Part shown: positions 47,846 through 60,570 of the stretch, piece after piece
Layout: each line of letters begins with the position of its first letter
Position numbering within the stretch: the first letter of the stretch is position 1
Source: Eremophila alpestris peregrina
Taxonomy: Eukaryota > Chordata > Aves > Passeriformes > Alaudidae
DNA: 64,000 bases
NCBI GenBank assembly: GCA_009792885.1
Contig: WMCF01000014.1
Coordinates: forward strand, 16,318,049-16,382,048
Reading direction: 5' to 3'
Position numbers and translations under genes: made by a program
Notes under the pieces: generated by a model
Database searches by the model: none
Told to the model about the DNA's origin: nothing
What the model saw: only the letters and a program-made list of their open reading frames with translations

Positions 47846-50800
47846 TTACCATTATCATACAACTGTGTGAATTTTCCTATCAATATGAAGATTTTATTGT
47901 TTCTTTTTGAGGAAGGGGAGGAATTTTAAGAGATGGAAAAAGGGTTCTTTTTCCATGGATGTATATTTTATTTGAAGAAATATTATCTTCAAACATTCTT
48001 TTATTTTGGTAGATAGCATCAACTGAGATGAGGTAATTCTAATAATAAATGCTAGGGTCTGACCCCTTGGGATCTAGACCAACACTGATCCAAAATTGTT
48101 TTCTTCTCTATGGACAACTATTGCCAGTATTCCTTTCTTATAAAGAAGTGTTTTGGAAGATACAACCAAATGACTTCCTGTTATTGCTTCTTGTTCTAGT
48201 TAGAGAAGCAGGAGAAAATGTCATAGGTATGGCATTAACTGGAAAAAGAATTGTCCTACAGCTTCTTTTCATCTTTGCACTTAGAATCCTCTTCTCTGTT
48301 GTAGTCTCCAGAATGTAGTGAGTACAAAAAAGTAAAATATGTGGTAGAAAACAGTACTTGTAGTAGTCTTGAGTCGTGACAGTATTTTTCCATAAGCTAA
48401 ATTAAGTCATCTCAGTTTCAGAATTAATTTCTGAGGGATTTTTTCTTATAACAATAGTATAGCTTGGAAATTGTCTGTCTCCACTGCCAGAAGGTATGAA
48501 CGAATATATTTAAGGTGTCAGTGGGAAGCAAACTTCATAAAGACTATGGATGGAATGCATGTATGCGTAGGAAATACATAGGAATATATATTGATGGGTA
48601 TGTCTGTCTCCTTTCTTTCCACTTCTGTTCATAGCTACTCTTCACTGAATGCCCTTTGGGATCACTCTGAACCAATGATTGTGACCCTCAAAAGTCTTGG
48701 CCGCACCATTCCTCCACTGGCTGATATTGAACAAGTAATTTCTTTATGCCTCAGTCTGTAAAATAAAAATGGCAATTCTGTCATTCAGTATAAAAATGTT
48801 TTGGGCCTAGAGAGAAAAACTGATTGTAAGAGAGATGCTGGCATTGCTTTTATGCTTTTGATATGATCATCATGCTCCTTTAATTACACAGTAATTACAC
48901 AGTAGATCTTTTCCTCTAAGAGGTTTTACTTAATGCGCTCTGGTCAGATCTGTTAGACTTATCAATGTTACAGTTCCTTCTCGTGTTATATATCTCAAGA
49001 CGTCTGAGAGAGCCTTGGAAATCAGTGGCATGGTAATAATAGTGGTGGTGAGAGCTGGAAAGGTACTGCTTCTGTAGATGAGTATGAGTTTTTTGAAAGT
49101 ACCACATGTGAAGGTCTATAAAAATGCAGGTTCAGAGCCAGTGGAACTAGGCTCTCAGGAGATATAGATGTGTATAGTCCTACTTAAATCAAACTGTCCC
49201 AGAGCCTTCTGAAATAGTTTATTAAATGAAAAAATATATAGCTGGATATAGAGAGCAGCACACTCCGTGTTTCCAGTAATATCAAACTTACATTTCTTTT
49301 TTATCCTTTACACAAATACTCATGCTTTTGGACTGTACATGTTATGGCCCTGGAAAAGTCTGCAAGACTAACTGTCTCTACATAAACAACCTATAAGTTT
49401 ACTGGCTTTCCTTTTATTATTACAACACTGTTTCATATCACAGCATTAGTTTATTCTGTGGCATAAGCCAGTTATTAACTACAGAATAATTATTATAAGA
49501 ATGTACCTCCCTCAATATGTTCACTTGTGTCCATTGGTGGCAAATATGATTGAAATTTCCATATCTAGCATCTGCTCATTCTAGTATCTGTTGCAGCAAA
49601 AATACATCCATTTGATGTTCAGCAACTGCACTTCACAAAATGAGAACATTTTTACTTGATTGATAGAGGCTAGTAGTCATTAACAAGGCAAGTTTGAGAA
49701 AAGCATTAGGCAATACTTGCAAGAGAGTTTGGTTTGCCTTTAAGTGCTGTTTGATGACACTGATATTTTAAGACTTGTTGGAATAGGTTTGTCTGTTCTT
49801 GACACTGTCCTAATTTTTTTTCCTTGTGCTATTTTTGGTTCTTTGCTCCCATTTAATGCCATCCTACTGCTTCACCTAATGACACAAACTAACAACATTG
49901 CAAAAGAACTTTCTTATCTAATTTACATCAAGATATTTTTCAAATTTCAAAGATTATACAGGTAAGGGCACAAGATATCTAGAATTCATGCATGATTCAA
50001 GTCTATCGATCATGTGGGCTAGGAGCAAATTTGATCAAAACTAGAGGATGGGGGCAATGTTAGATAAGATACAATGATTTTTCAGAAAGACAACCTTCTC
50101 AGAAGCAAGTTTATGTACTTCAACAGGAAGTATTAACCTCTTCCCTCCTTGTGTTCAAGAAGTTTCAGTATATACTATGTATCATGGTTCTGAGGAATAC
50201 ATTAATTTTTGTGATCCCTAAAAGCAAACAAATGAAAGAGTAAGAAAATAAATGCACTAAAGCGATAAGAATCCAATACTGTATTACCTCTCATGGTCTT
50301 TTCAGAGCCTTGGTCCTGTTACAGAATCTTTAGCAATAATTCCGAAGTTGTGGAAGAGCCTGGTTTCCTCACCTAGCTTCTAAAAGGAGACAATGGTAAT
50401 TTCTATCAGCTTTCGGCCAATTAGCTAAAGCAAAAAGTGAAATACATTTTCACAATGATCTGTTTAATGTTAAGTAGCTTCTTTTTGGACTCATTTTATT
50501 ATGAATATTTGGACACAACTAGGTTTTTTTTCCTGATGGGGCTCAAAATCTTTTGTGGAGACAATACTAGTTGATTGATAAATATATAAATTGGAATTGC
50601 AATATAAATTGGAAAAGGGACATCTTTTTCTAGGTGAAATTTTTGTATTTGGTTGGATATTTATTTATTTATTTATGGAATGGGGAGTGTCCCGTGTTTT
50701 GTAAAAAAATGTTTCCACATAATTACTCATTCTATGCTTACAATTTGAGAAATACTAGATGATTTTCTTCACAGTATTGAGCAGTAACACACTGACAAAG

Positions 50801-51244
50801 TTATTCCATCTAACATGGAAGCAAGTGCAGAATATGCTGATAAGAGTGATTCGGAACTGAGGGAGGGGTAAGCATGTATGTAGAACTAGATGGTGGCAAG
50901 AGAAGTATAAGGGAGATCTGGACAAGGGATTGAAGTATTTGGGGCTTGGACAGCTGCAAAAGGCATGATACATTGAATTTGGCTTGAAAATATTTTTTTT
51001 AAAAAAACTTTATCATAAGTTATTACAATCACAAGTTAGAGTAAGATATTTGCAGTAGAAAACTACTTTGCTCACACTTCTCTGAATCTGATATTGAACC
51101 TATGGTTTGTTGTTTTGTGCACATCAAAGAGAATTATATCAAGACTGATCCTTATCATCATTATGTGACATAAAAAATAGATATATGTTTGTATGTATAG
51201 CTATATAAATACTCAAAAGAAGTATTTAATCTACCTCTTCTTTG
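47846..51244. other. unique AT-rich DNA, no gene seen
   Basis: No transposon recognised. It includes a (TTTA)n tract near 50658-50677. No open frame has a known domain. Confidence 0.45.
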
Positions 51245-51860
51245 TAGTTAAGTGGCCTACAGCACAGTTCCACCAGGATATTTGCCCTGTTGGTCTTATC
51301 TCTGATTTTTACCAGTAAATACTACCATCAAGCTCCAGAAAATTAGGCACTCACTAACATACAGGGCTACTCCACTGCCTCCCCTTCCTTCCCAGTTCCT
51401 TCTGAAAAGTTTACAGCCATCTATTGCAGAAGCTTAGCTGTGCAAGTAGTACCACTGCATCTCTGTGATGGCAATTTGTGCTGCACCAGGGCTCCTGTTT
51501 GCTGCCCTTAGTGGGTGCGTGGTGTAGGTGCTCTTCAGTTGGGTTATCAATCCTGGCACCTTTTTTGGTGAAGAAGTTCTAATTCCTGCATGACAATTCC
51601 CTAGTGTGTCTGTGATTTCTAACATCAGTAACTCCTGCATCCTGCTGCCACAGAGATCCGCATTGTCTACGTTTACTGAGACATCAGACTGAAGTATGTT
51701 TGCACACTGTCCCTCAAAGAGTGACAGCTCACAGATGGGTTTATCTCTCGTGATCTTGCTTTTATCCTCTTCCCCCTTCAAGTCTAGTTTAAAGATCTCT
51801 CAGCGAGACCTGTGAACTCCTGAGCAAATATCCTTTTTTTTCTCTTTCAGAAGAGTACCT
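51245..51860 (-). mobile_element. CR1 LINE fragment, start of ORF2 (endonuclease), antisense
   Basis: Minus-strand translation gives GLITQLKSTYTT near 51540, which resembles the start of the CR1 ORF2 endonuclease. ITEMQW lies near 51450 and DGCKLFRRNWEGRGGSGVAL (51420-51360) matches the conserved endonuclease N-terminal region, ending with a GKYPGGTVL-like stretch near 51260. The upstream side (51600-51781) probably holds the ORF1/ORF2 junction. It is unusual to keep a 5' internal segment of CR1 without its 3' end; a deletion presumably removed the rest. Confidence 0.75.
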
Positions 51861-52188
51861 CACCTGTTGCCAGCAGGCTCAGTGTCATGTAAACAAAACC
51901 GTGAACATCTTTTGCTCAATCTTCTCATCTTTTATAAAAATACTTTTGAATACTAATTAACTGATTAAGAACAAAAGTATGTTTTGTGATAACAGAAAAA
52001 TGATGTAAAGAATTTCTAATGTCACTGCATTCATGTCTCATCAGAAAATGTGAGATTTACTTCATATTAACTTGGGGAACCAGGTCTGCCGTGCATGTCT
52101 ATGCATTAGACTCCATTTATTTATCTTGTTCATTCAGTTCTACTTAGTTTCAATACATAATTTTATTACCAGGTTATAGGAGATACAT

Positions 52189-52797
52189 TGACGAAGAATG
52201 TTTGGACTCCAGGTGGCTCTTTAAAAATGCTTGTTTATTGCATGGGCGAAGTTCATGAGTCATGGGTAACAGAACCAAGCCTAAAAGCTGCCAGCTACAG
52301 CCTGAAGCTGTTTTAGTTCTAGTTACAATGCATTATATATTTTTCTTTGCTGAGCATCTTAATACATAACAACCAATCAGCATCATACACAATACCTTTA
52401 CTATTACCTATAGCCTATCATAACTACTGTCATTACCATATTATGGTAGTAACTATTCAATCCTATGAGTTAGTAGGTTACTTTTTAAACTTAAAGTTGT
52501 TTTTCTGTTTTCTTGCAGTGGAAAATTCTTCTACTTGGTAAAAACATGTTTTTTGTTTGCCTATGCTTTTTTCTGAGACTTATTTTTACTTGGTAAAAAC
52601 ATGTTTTTTGTTTGTGTCAACACATCCTTTGCTCTAGTCATAAAACCTTCCAGCTTATTCAACCTTTACTTCCTTAGTTATCTAGTAACTAGCTCAGCAA
52701 TCCTTACTTTAGACATCTTCTGTTCTTCCATATCAAAACTTCCTTTCATCTCTATTTCGCTTACTGGTTCTACATTCAGAGAGCCTTCTGCTAAGCA
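52189..52797 (-). mobile_element. solo LTR, ERV-L-like family 5, antisense
   Basis: On the minus strand it runs from TGCTTAGCAGAAGGC (at 52797) to CATTCTTCGTCA (at 52189), with CAATAAACAAGC, a poly(A) signal, near 52225. The perfect 5-bp repeat TACAT flanks it (52184-52188 and 52798-52802). It contains an internal 28-bp direct duplication, listed separately. No other copy of this family lies in the window. Confidence 0.85.
52532..52614 (+). repeat. 28-bp direct duplication, 55-bp period
   Basis: The sequence beginning TACTTGGTAAAAACATG occurs identically at 52532-52559 and 52587-52614, inside the solo LTR. Identity over 28 bases means a recent duplication, or selection for a repeated U3 element as in many retroviral enhancers. 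Confidence 0.9.
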
Positions 52798-52802
52798 TAC
52801 AT

Positions 52803-53401
52803 ATCTGTGAAACTTTCCTGTTAAACTTTCATCTTTCCCAACACCAGGTGATCTAGCTCTGATGTTAAAAATTACATAAGAAAGTGTCAAATCTAATCAT
52901 CGTGTGTGTTCTCAGAGAGATTTATCCCTGCTCTACGTGTTCTAACACTGTGAACTAAAATTATGGATGATGGTTCAACATATCAGTACTACTAAGAACG
53001 GGCTTTTTTCTGTCACCTCTTGATGACCCCTTAGTCTACTTATTTAATCTTATAGCAGCTTACCATAGTTTTGGTTTAGGCAACTTCTAGCATAGATCAG
53101 ATAAAAAATTGATAGCCTAATGCACAGAAATTTACTTCATCCATTGGCAAGATTGCATCAAATATAGTGAATATAGACCAGCAAATAATAGAGCAACTAT
53201 GTCTCATAAGACTATGATAGGTAAATGTTAATATCAAGAGCTTATTGCAGATATAGAAAGATATTTTTAAAATATTAAAAACAAGTCCAAATTATAAAGT
53301 GGTTTCCGTTCTGAAAAGTAACTATTATAAAACTAGGCAGATGTATGGATTTTAATGGCATTAAATAACACTAGTAAATCAATTTTGGAATTATTTTTGT
53401 A
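52803..53401. other. unique AT-rich DNA, no gene seen
   Basis: No repeat family or exon recognised between the two solo LTRs. Confidence 0.4.
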
Positions 53402-53407
53402 TTTTGG

Positions 53408-53807
53408 TGTAGCAATGTATTTGCATGAGTTAGGCCATTCTTTGTACCATCCAAATTCCTTGTAATCTTATCACAACACCTGCAGTCTTGTTATTCAAAC
53501 CCTCAAGAATCCATCAAGGCCGCTGAGAGAAAATCAAGACTAAAATAAGAACAAGAAGCCTGAGAAACTGACCATCAAAAATGCAAACTTCAAATAGAAG
53601 TGAGCTCGGCGTAGTGATGGATTCTAACTAATTAGGTACCCTAAGGGGTGCGTGCTAGCCTCATAGACAAGCTAAAGATCCAACCAAATAATGCGTGTGT
53701 GTGTGAATCTGCTATACTAAAATCCATAACTGTTACTTATTGTAAACAATAAAACAGCTTCTGCGAAACCGTATTAGTTCAATGTTCAGAAGTCCATTTC
53801 TCCTACA
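53408..53807 (+). mobile_element. solo LTR, class II-like family 2 (copy 2)
   Basis: It starts TGTAGCAATGTATTTGC and ends TCTCCTACA, with AATAAA at 53749-53754. The perfect 6-bp repeat TTTTGG flanks it (53402-53407 and 53808-53813). It is homologous along its whole length to the nested LTR at 12759-13177. Confidence 0.95.
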
Positions 53808-53813
53808 TTTTGG

Positions 53814-55285
53814 GGTGTAAAGAGCTTTCAAAATCATATCATCCTAGGTTATTCACATAACAGTTATGAGTGTTTTCTCTGATGAGCACAATAACAGAGC
53901 TCTGAGACAGCTGCTATGCTGCAACCTTCCAGTACGAGGGCATTCTCATGTTAAAACTTTTTATGCACTAAGCTCCAAATTGAGAGGAACATTTTTCAAC
54001 CACCAAAGTCTTTTCTATTTTTGTCCCTTTTAAGCTCTTTAACCTGCTACTGCCTTAATTCCAGCCAATAAAAATAATCTTGATTGATGTGACCAACTTT
54101 AGTTTGGTGAGAGGGGAGGGCAGAGAAAGGGAGCAATTTCAGTATAATCTGCAAACTCACTGTAGTAAATTGTCAGTTACAGGAACAAGAAAAATGGAGA
54201 AATATTGTAGTGTGATCTCACTAAAGGCATTTGTTCTTTATCTAGGAAGAAAACAGATTAAGGGTAATAAATATTTTTCTAGTCAGATAGGTTAACTGAT
54301 GTCCCCCCCAGATATGCATTTGTTTATTTACTCTAAATTATCAAGAAATGGACCAGTTTAAAATATCCAAAAAAAGCAGAAAGCTGAGCCTAATAAGTAT
54401 GATTTAAATAGTACCTTTATGCAATTGGAGGGCACTTATTTTAATTTGTTCAGAGCTTTAAACCTTTAACTGCTCCAGACTCTGCTAGCTTCTGCTTAAA
54501 GTAAGCTAGTGATTTTGATTTCCTTAGAGCTGGAGACTTCTACCAGACCTTGTTTAAAAACATAATCCTATTTTGAAATTAGAACCAAATCTGAAAAGCC
54601 CTGACATGTTTTCAAAAGCTTTTCTGTGTGTTCTACTTTAAACTCCAATGTTATCAAGGGGCCAGGAGGGAGAAATAAAGAAAAAATTTAAAGGGAAGAA
54701 ATCATTAAATTGCCTTTATCTTCTTGATTTTACCTATCCATTTTAGTTTTGATATATATTGACATATTCAAAGACAACTATATGGTATAAAAATGTGTGT
54801 TTGAGTGGACAGGCAAAATTCAGCTGAAAATTATTTGCAAAGAAATTGAAAGTATAATTGCATATAGATATCCCTGCTTTATCAGGGATTTAAATATGAG
54901 TAAAATCAATTTTCAAAGTGTTAAAATTACTCTTCATGCTTGAGAATTAACTAATTAGTTCTCTGAATGATTTAAGAATGATTTTAAAAAGTATAATAAA
55001 TTAAAGGTATGCAGGCATCATAAAAAGGAGATGCTTATTCAGAGCAAACATGCATTTTTATTTTCCCTCTCTTCTCATAGAATAACAATAATATTAGTGA
55101 TTTCAATGAATTTTGTCTGCATTAAATTGGGCCTGGGAGTCCCAGTCATGGAGCAGAATCTAGTAGTTGCTTCACACATGAAGCCTTTTTGATTCCCAAA
55201 GGGCTTACTTTGCCTCATTATCTCCAGTGAAAGTCAGTAGGAAGCACACCAGTTGAAATTCGTGTGATGCCAGACACTGTGTAAT
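53814..55285. other. unique AT-rich DNA, no gene seen
   Basis: No transposon or domain-bearing frame recognised. The frame at 54080-54295 looks like chance. Confidence 0.4.
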
Positions 55286-55345
55286 TATAGAGTCACAGAA
55301 TCACAGAACAGCCCAAAATAGGACCCCAAAAGAACCTTTCATGGG
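55286..55345 (-). mobile_element. CR1 3' tail scrap, antisense
   Basis: ATAGAGTCACAGAATCACAG followed by AACAGCCCAAAATAGGA is the reverse of a CR1 end: the short tail repeat, then the terminal 3' UTR. Only about 60 bp is recognisable. Confidence 0.75.
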
Positions 55346-55978
55346 AAAAGCTGAGAGGCTTATTTACTATCTTTCCAGCCTAATTCTTGATGTTCTGCAT
55401 CACATGTTGTTGCAGTCATGGGTCCTGCTAGCTATTATTCAAAGGATTGATAATAGCATGATGGAAAACTACAGAAACAGGATGCAGAACAGCAAGATAC
55501 CACAGAGAATTGAAATACATTTTTAATTATTAACTTAAACAGAAGAATCAACTGAATTTAATGGGAGATGCATGTTTTTAACATCTGGTTCTTCAAATAT
55601 CCATTTCAGCCATATGTATGTGAAAAAATGTAGAGGCAAAGATTTCCTTTAGAGGATCAAACCATTCAAGCTAAAGGGGAGTGCAAGGCATATTTTCTTT
55701 TAACTGCTAAACCTTGTCTGGTAACTTGATGTTACCTCCCAAACAGCAAATAAAATAAAATCTAGCAACTATGAATAATGTTTGGAAATTTAACATGGAA
55801 TATTTATCTTTCAGAATATTAGCAAACCTACAAAGATCAAGAGAACATGATGGTGGCACACAAATTACAGAATAACTACTGTCATGGAAGGGGTGAAGAA
55901 ACTAAAAACTAAAACATCCATGTTGATAATCAGATTTACAGCATTGAAACTATTCTCAAGTGCAAGATTTTCCAATAG
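55346..55978. other. unique DNA, no gene seen
   Basis: No recognisable repeat or exon between the CR1 scrap and the next LTR. Confidence 0.4.
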
Positions 55979-55984
55979 GGATAT

Positions 55985-56544
55985 TGTGGGAACCATAAAA
56001 ATCCCCTCAGAGAAACTTCCAGGCTTTGCCCTAGAAAGATTTACCATAGAGTCTTCTCTGCCTAGACTGAAAGAGAAGACTTCCTTCATGGTGTATTGCT
56101 GAACTACTGACAATCTACCTTAGATTGCTTCCCTGATTGGCTAATTAACTCTGCCCTCCCCAACTGTTCATCCCTCATCCCCTCTTATAGGTTTGCTGCC
56201 CTTTGCCCTGCCCTTTGTACCACCCCTGTGCCCTCAAGTCATTGGCCACTGCCCCCTTACTTAAACCCTGAGCACCACATGGCCTGGGTCTTCTGTTCCT
56301 GATCCCTTCAGCATGCTGGAATAAACTTCTGCTGGAACATATCATATAGGAGGCCCTTCCTGTCTTTCTTCCACTGAGGCGTGTGTGTGTGCATGGACCT
56401 GCAATGGCTGTTCCTGTGGCTGCTCTGTGCCCTGTGTGTGTGCATGGACCTGTAATGGCTGTTTCCGTGACCTGCTCTGAGTGGCTTCTGAAGGAGATAC
56501 TTCGAGAAGGGAGCAGCAATTCCCTATCCTGCCACACTGCTACA
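55985..56544 (+). mobile_element. solo LTR, class II (ERV-K-like)
   Basis: It starts TGTGGGAACC and ends CTGCTACA, with AATAAA at 56320-56325 and a CTTATAGG TATA-like box near 56184. The flanks GGATAT (55979-55984) and GGATCT (56545-56550) form a 6-bp duplication with one mismatch. A 51-bp unit is tandemly duplicated in the U5 side near 56383-56470, listed separately. Its start resembles the LTR at 10537, but the rest is not obviously the same family. Confidence 0.85.
56383..56470 (+). repeat. 51-bp imperfect tandem duplication in LTR
   Basis: GTGTGTGTGCATGGACCTG recurs 51 bases apart (ending near 56401 and 56452), followed in both cases by an ATGGCTGTT-like stretch. The units differ by a few substitutions. 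Confidence 0.85.
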
Positions 56545-56550
56545 GGATCT

Positions 56551-58080
56551 GACTAAATGATTGGGATAGCACAAATTTGTGGAAAAAGAATTTTTAAAAA
56601 ATTAAGGCTTAGTTTGGTAATGTGAAAAAATTACTTCCTTTAGTTATATATGTTTTAAAATGTCATTTGAATAATTTTTACTTGCATTCACAATGTTGTT
56701 TCAAAATTCTAAAATATTCAAATAGATTTATTTTGAATGGGTAATCATTCTTAAAAACATTCCACAAATGTTTTTGATCATATGAAGAGAAGCATAAATT
56801 GAAATAATTTCAAGCAAAAATTTCTTTGTATTATGAATTTTCCAAAGGATGCTAAGATGAAGACAAAATCTTTAATTCTTGGTTCTCACGTATTGACAAT
56901 GTTCTCACTCACCAGTTCAGGTGGTATATTGAAGGAATATATTTGATCTCCTCAGTAGTTTGCTCTTCATAGAGATGGACAATGAAATATATGGTACATT
57001 TAGGCATGATCAGTGCAACAGTGACTTTGCTATCAACAACTGCAAGCTATACCAATTAAGCATGCCAGCTACCATAAACTAAGTATTATACAAGAACATA
57101 AACCTTCTTCTTAATTCTACTGCTTTTGTGATGTTTCTTGATGCTATGCTGCTCCTTGGGGAAGGTAATACATATTAATGTCTTCTCTTCACTCCTTCAC
57201 CTTACCAGTCACTTGCAATGGTCTCTTAGATGCTATTGTAGATTAACTTATTTCTTCTATCTTATTCAAGCTTTATCAGATCTGCCACAGACTGTTGACT
57301 GCCAGTTTGCCATTCTCTCCTACTTGTTACAGTTTTGAGAATATCCTCATATTAGTTTTTATAATTATTTTGTTTTCCATCATATATTATATTTTATGTG
57401 GAAGTACAGGTTTGATACTAGTATTCCCTTGTATCCTTACTTTGTGCTTCCTAGGAGGGTTGCATCACTTGGGGTATGACTTCTTTGTGGTTTTAGGTTT
57501 AAGGAGCAGTAAGATGCAAATGCAGACAGTGGGCCTATTTCACAGCCTAGGTAGAACAGTAAGTTTTTGTAAAGATACAGAGCTTCAAAAGCTATTTTTC
57601 ATCATGCACATTTTCTTCTATAAATTTTCTTCATTCTTCATGTATTGTGAGGCTACCCAGATGATCTTGAGATATATTGTTAGGGATGAAGCTGTAGAAA
57701 GCCCTCTTATTTGGTTTATAAACAAAGTACCTCTAGATTGAATTCGATGTACTCAGTTTTTCAGCATCACAAGTTCAATTTTCTGCTGAAATTTTCTATT
57801 ATGATTTTTTTTTTCTATGTGAAAAAGTAGAAGAGTTGTGAATATTCATTAAAATTTTGGTTGGAGAATTCATTAGAGAGTGTTGTATAGGAGGGAAGTG
57901 AGTGCAAAATCTAACAATCTCCTACGTCTGATTCCTCTGGGTCCTTGGTGAACGGATCTTGATATAATCTATTTTTGCCTCCCAATTACCTTTTTTCATT
58001 TTGCTTATGCTAACGTATCTTCAGTTATTGCAGCTTCCAAATGAATACTACTGCTGTATGACTACAAACTTTATAGGTGA
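56551..58080. other. unique AT-rich DNA, no gene seen
   Basis: It includes an open frame at 57295-57741 (148 codons, plus) with several hydrophobic segments. I recognise no family, and its AT- and T-rich composition can produce such a frame by chance. Confidence 0.4.
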
Positions 58081-58085
58081 TAGAT

Positions 58086-58726
58086 TGTCCTAGGGTGACT
58101 GTATGATGCTTCTATCCCCAAATCATCTGTTCTGTCTGTGTTAGATATTGTGTTCTCTAGCTTTAAAACTGGTTCCTAGAGTGAAGGGGGAGAAAAAAGA
58201 AGTGTGGAGTTTGTTTTGAGAAGCGGCTCCTCCTCCTCCACATTCGAGCTTCTGGACTGCTTTCGTCTGAAGCGGCGGGTCAGAGATCTCTCTTTTGCTT
58301 TTAGTTAGTTTTAGCTAGCTAGGGCAGAGAAGTTCCCTGGACTATTTTTTTTTTCCTTTTTCTTGGGACTGTTTAAACCTGCTCTTGGACTGAAAAATCT
58401 GAGAGAGAGAGAGCACCGGGAGAGCACCAGGAGAGCACCGGGGCCACCGGGCCAGGCCCAGGCCGGCATCTTCCAGTGCCGAAGAGAACTGATAAAGGCT
58501 GACGAGCCGAGCTCCCACGGCAAGGACTCTCTCAATTTTGCCAAGTTTTATTGTTTCATATTATTAATTTCTAGGTTTGTAAGCACTTTCTTTTTGCTAA
58601 ATAAATAGTTTTTTCCACTCATCTCTAAGGAGGTTTTTTCCCGAACCAGTAGGGGGGAGGGGCAGTTCCAGCTTTCTTCCCAGAGAGATCCCAAGTTTCC
58701 TCCCAGATTTGCCCTAAACCAAGACA
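58086..58726 (+). mobile_element. solo LTR, ERV-L-like family 1 (copy C)
   Basis: It starts TGTCCTAGGGTGAC and ends AAACCAAGACA. The perfect 5-bp repeat TAGAT flanks it (58081-58085 and 58727-58731). A TTTAAAA box at 58162-58168 and AATAAA at 58600-58605 give the sense orientation for this family. Copies A (1961-2591) and B (18870-19494) are in the opposite orientation. A small AGAGCACCGGG/AGAGCACCAGG triplication lies near 58410-58440. Confidence 0.95.
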
Positions 58727-58731
58727 TAGAT

Positions 58732-59680
58732 ATATCCTCCTTTGGTTATTATGTTACTGCTCAGTGGCTCACCACTGAAGAGCAGAGGGTTTTAGGGTTT
58801 CAGAGAAGCTGAAGTGGCAGGACTTTTTTGTTCAGTTATGCTTTGCTATTTCTAGCACTTCTTTGATAAACTGACTATGTTTCTAGCTAAGTAATAATTC
58901 TTGATTTCAACAGAGGGATTGGTGACCCTTGTGATAAAAAATAAAACCACCTTACTTTGAAGACAAAATAGCGGATTATTTCTAGCTGAATAAAATTATC
59001 TGTGAAGCTGCTGTGATGCCTGATGCCAATGTGGAACTCCAAGAGCTTAGAAGAGTCTATCTCATAACTACCATGAATATTCATCCCCTGAGATTAGTCA
59101 GGCATGCAACACAATATGTCATGAAATTACTTTTGAGAGCTAAAATGGGTATTATTGATGAATTTGCCTCAAGAATACGTTTTCATCAAGATTTACTGCA
59201 AAAGCCACCTAAATGACGAGATTTGAAATACCACGGTCAAACATCTTTTACATGCATAATTTGCATGTCAGTGTTCCCAGACAAACACCAAGGCAAAAAT
59301 CAAGTTATATTTTTTATATATTTTGAAAGATAGGGCTTTCAAGGAGTTTTGCTCTTTTTTGCTTCTCTGCTGTCTTTTATTAGGTGAGATTTTTCTTCAT
59401 TTTCCTGTTGTAATTATACAAATAAATTGTTTTACTGTCTTTACACAAGGTTTCCTATTGTTGTCCTATTCCTGTAGTTGATTATTCTCTGATTGCCTCC
59501 TCAAACTCTCTAGAAAATCTCCAAAGCCTTTCCCTATTTCCCAAACTTGCCTCCACCTGGCCTTCTTTCATGAGCTGGAATGTTTATAAATACAAATACA
59601 TATTCATCAGGGTATGCATATTTGGATGGAGAAGTGTGAAGGTAACTGTGAAAGCATGTGGAAATATAACATATAAGAGA
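58732..59680. other. unique DNA, no gene seen
   Basis: No recognisable repeat. The frame at 59013-59216 (plus) has no known domain. Confidence 0.4.
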
Positions 59681-59685
59681 TCCTT

Positions 59686-60565
59686 TTTTAGAGGTTAGGC
59701 TTCCTTCTTTTTTACTTACAGAATTTTTTCCCATAAGTTGCTAAGAAACTAACTACTGAGTACTTACGGGTACTCAAGCAAAACAAAGAATGGCTAAAGT
59801 AGAGAGTGGAGTGTAGCATCTGGCTACACTTCTTTTTCTCTGGGACTTTCTGTCTGAGGGGGAAGATACCACAAGTTTTGGGGGCAGGTAAAAGACAGAG
59901 TTAGGGGCAGCTGCTCTCTCTCACTCTTGGTGTCAGAAGGAGGGTGGCCAAGCTGTTGCTTACTGCAGGGAGAATTCACTGTCACCGCTGCAGTCCAGTC
60001 CTAGGGACCTACCACCATCTGCTCATGTGTCCAGGAGTCTTGAGCTCCTTTTTCTTTCCTGCCCTGCTGGGAGACAGGCTGCCACTTCTTCGGCACTGCC
60101 CTGGCTCTTTTGCTACCCTGTAGCCCTGCGACTACTGCCCTACCGGGACATCCCAGCAGTTCCAGCTACCACTGCAGAGCTCCTGATACATCTCATCCAC
60201 CAGCCCAGGATTTCTGCTTGTTTCTGCCGTTCCAGCTTGGTGCTCCTCAGAGTCCTGCAAGGCCACTGGGATCAGACTGCCCCAGGGCTTTGTGAAACAA
60301 AGCCTCTCCTCCATCCCTTCCTGTCTTGGCTGAGAAGGCTTTCGTGAATTTCCTACTTCTGTTTTGTTGTTAATGCCATAGTTATTGTTGTTTGTTTGGC
60401 TTGCTTTACATACTAGTAAAAAACTGTTATTCCTACCTTCATATGTTTGCCTGAGACCCCCTTAATTTCAAAATTATAATAATTCAGAGGGAGGGGTTTT
60501 ACATTCTCTATTCCAAGGGAGGCTCCTGCCTTTCCTAGCAGACATCTGTCTTTCAAACTAAGACA
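59686..60565 (+). mobile_element. solo LTR, ERV-L-like family 3 (copy E)
   Basis: It is homologous along its length to 28754-29625 and ends TTTCAAACTAAGACA. The perfect 5-bp repeat TCCTT flanks it (59681-59685 and 60566-60570). The start reads TTTTAGAGGTTAG where the other copy has TGTGGGAGGTTAG, so the terminal TG is mutated here. An AGTAAA poly(A)-like signal lies near 60414. Confidence 0.93.
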
Positions 60566-60570
60566 TCCTT

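Noticed and set aside
57295..57741. 148-codon open frame with hydrophobic segments, considered as a membrane protein or receptor pseudogene
   Set aside because: No family motif recognised, the DNA is T-rich, and no splice or promoter context supports it. T-rich DNA gives hydrophobic frames by chance.
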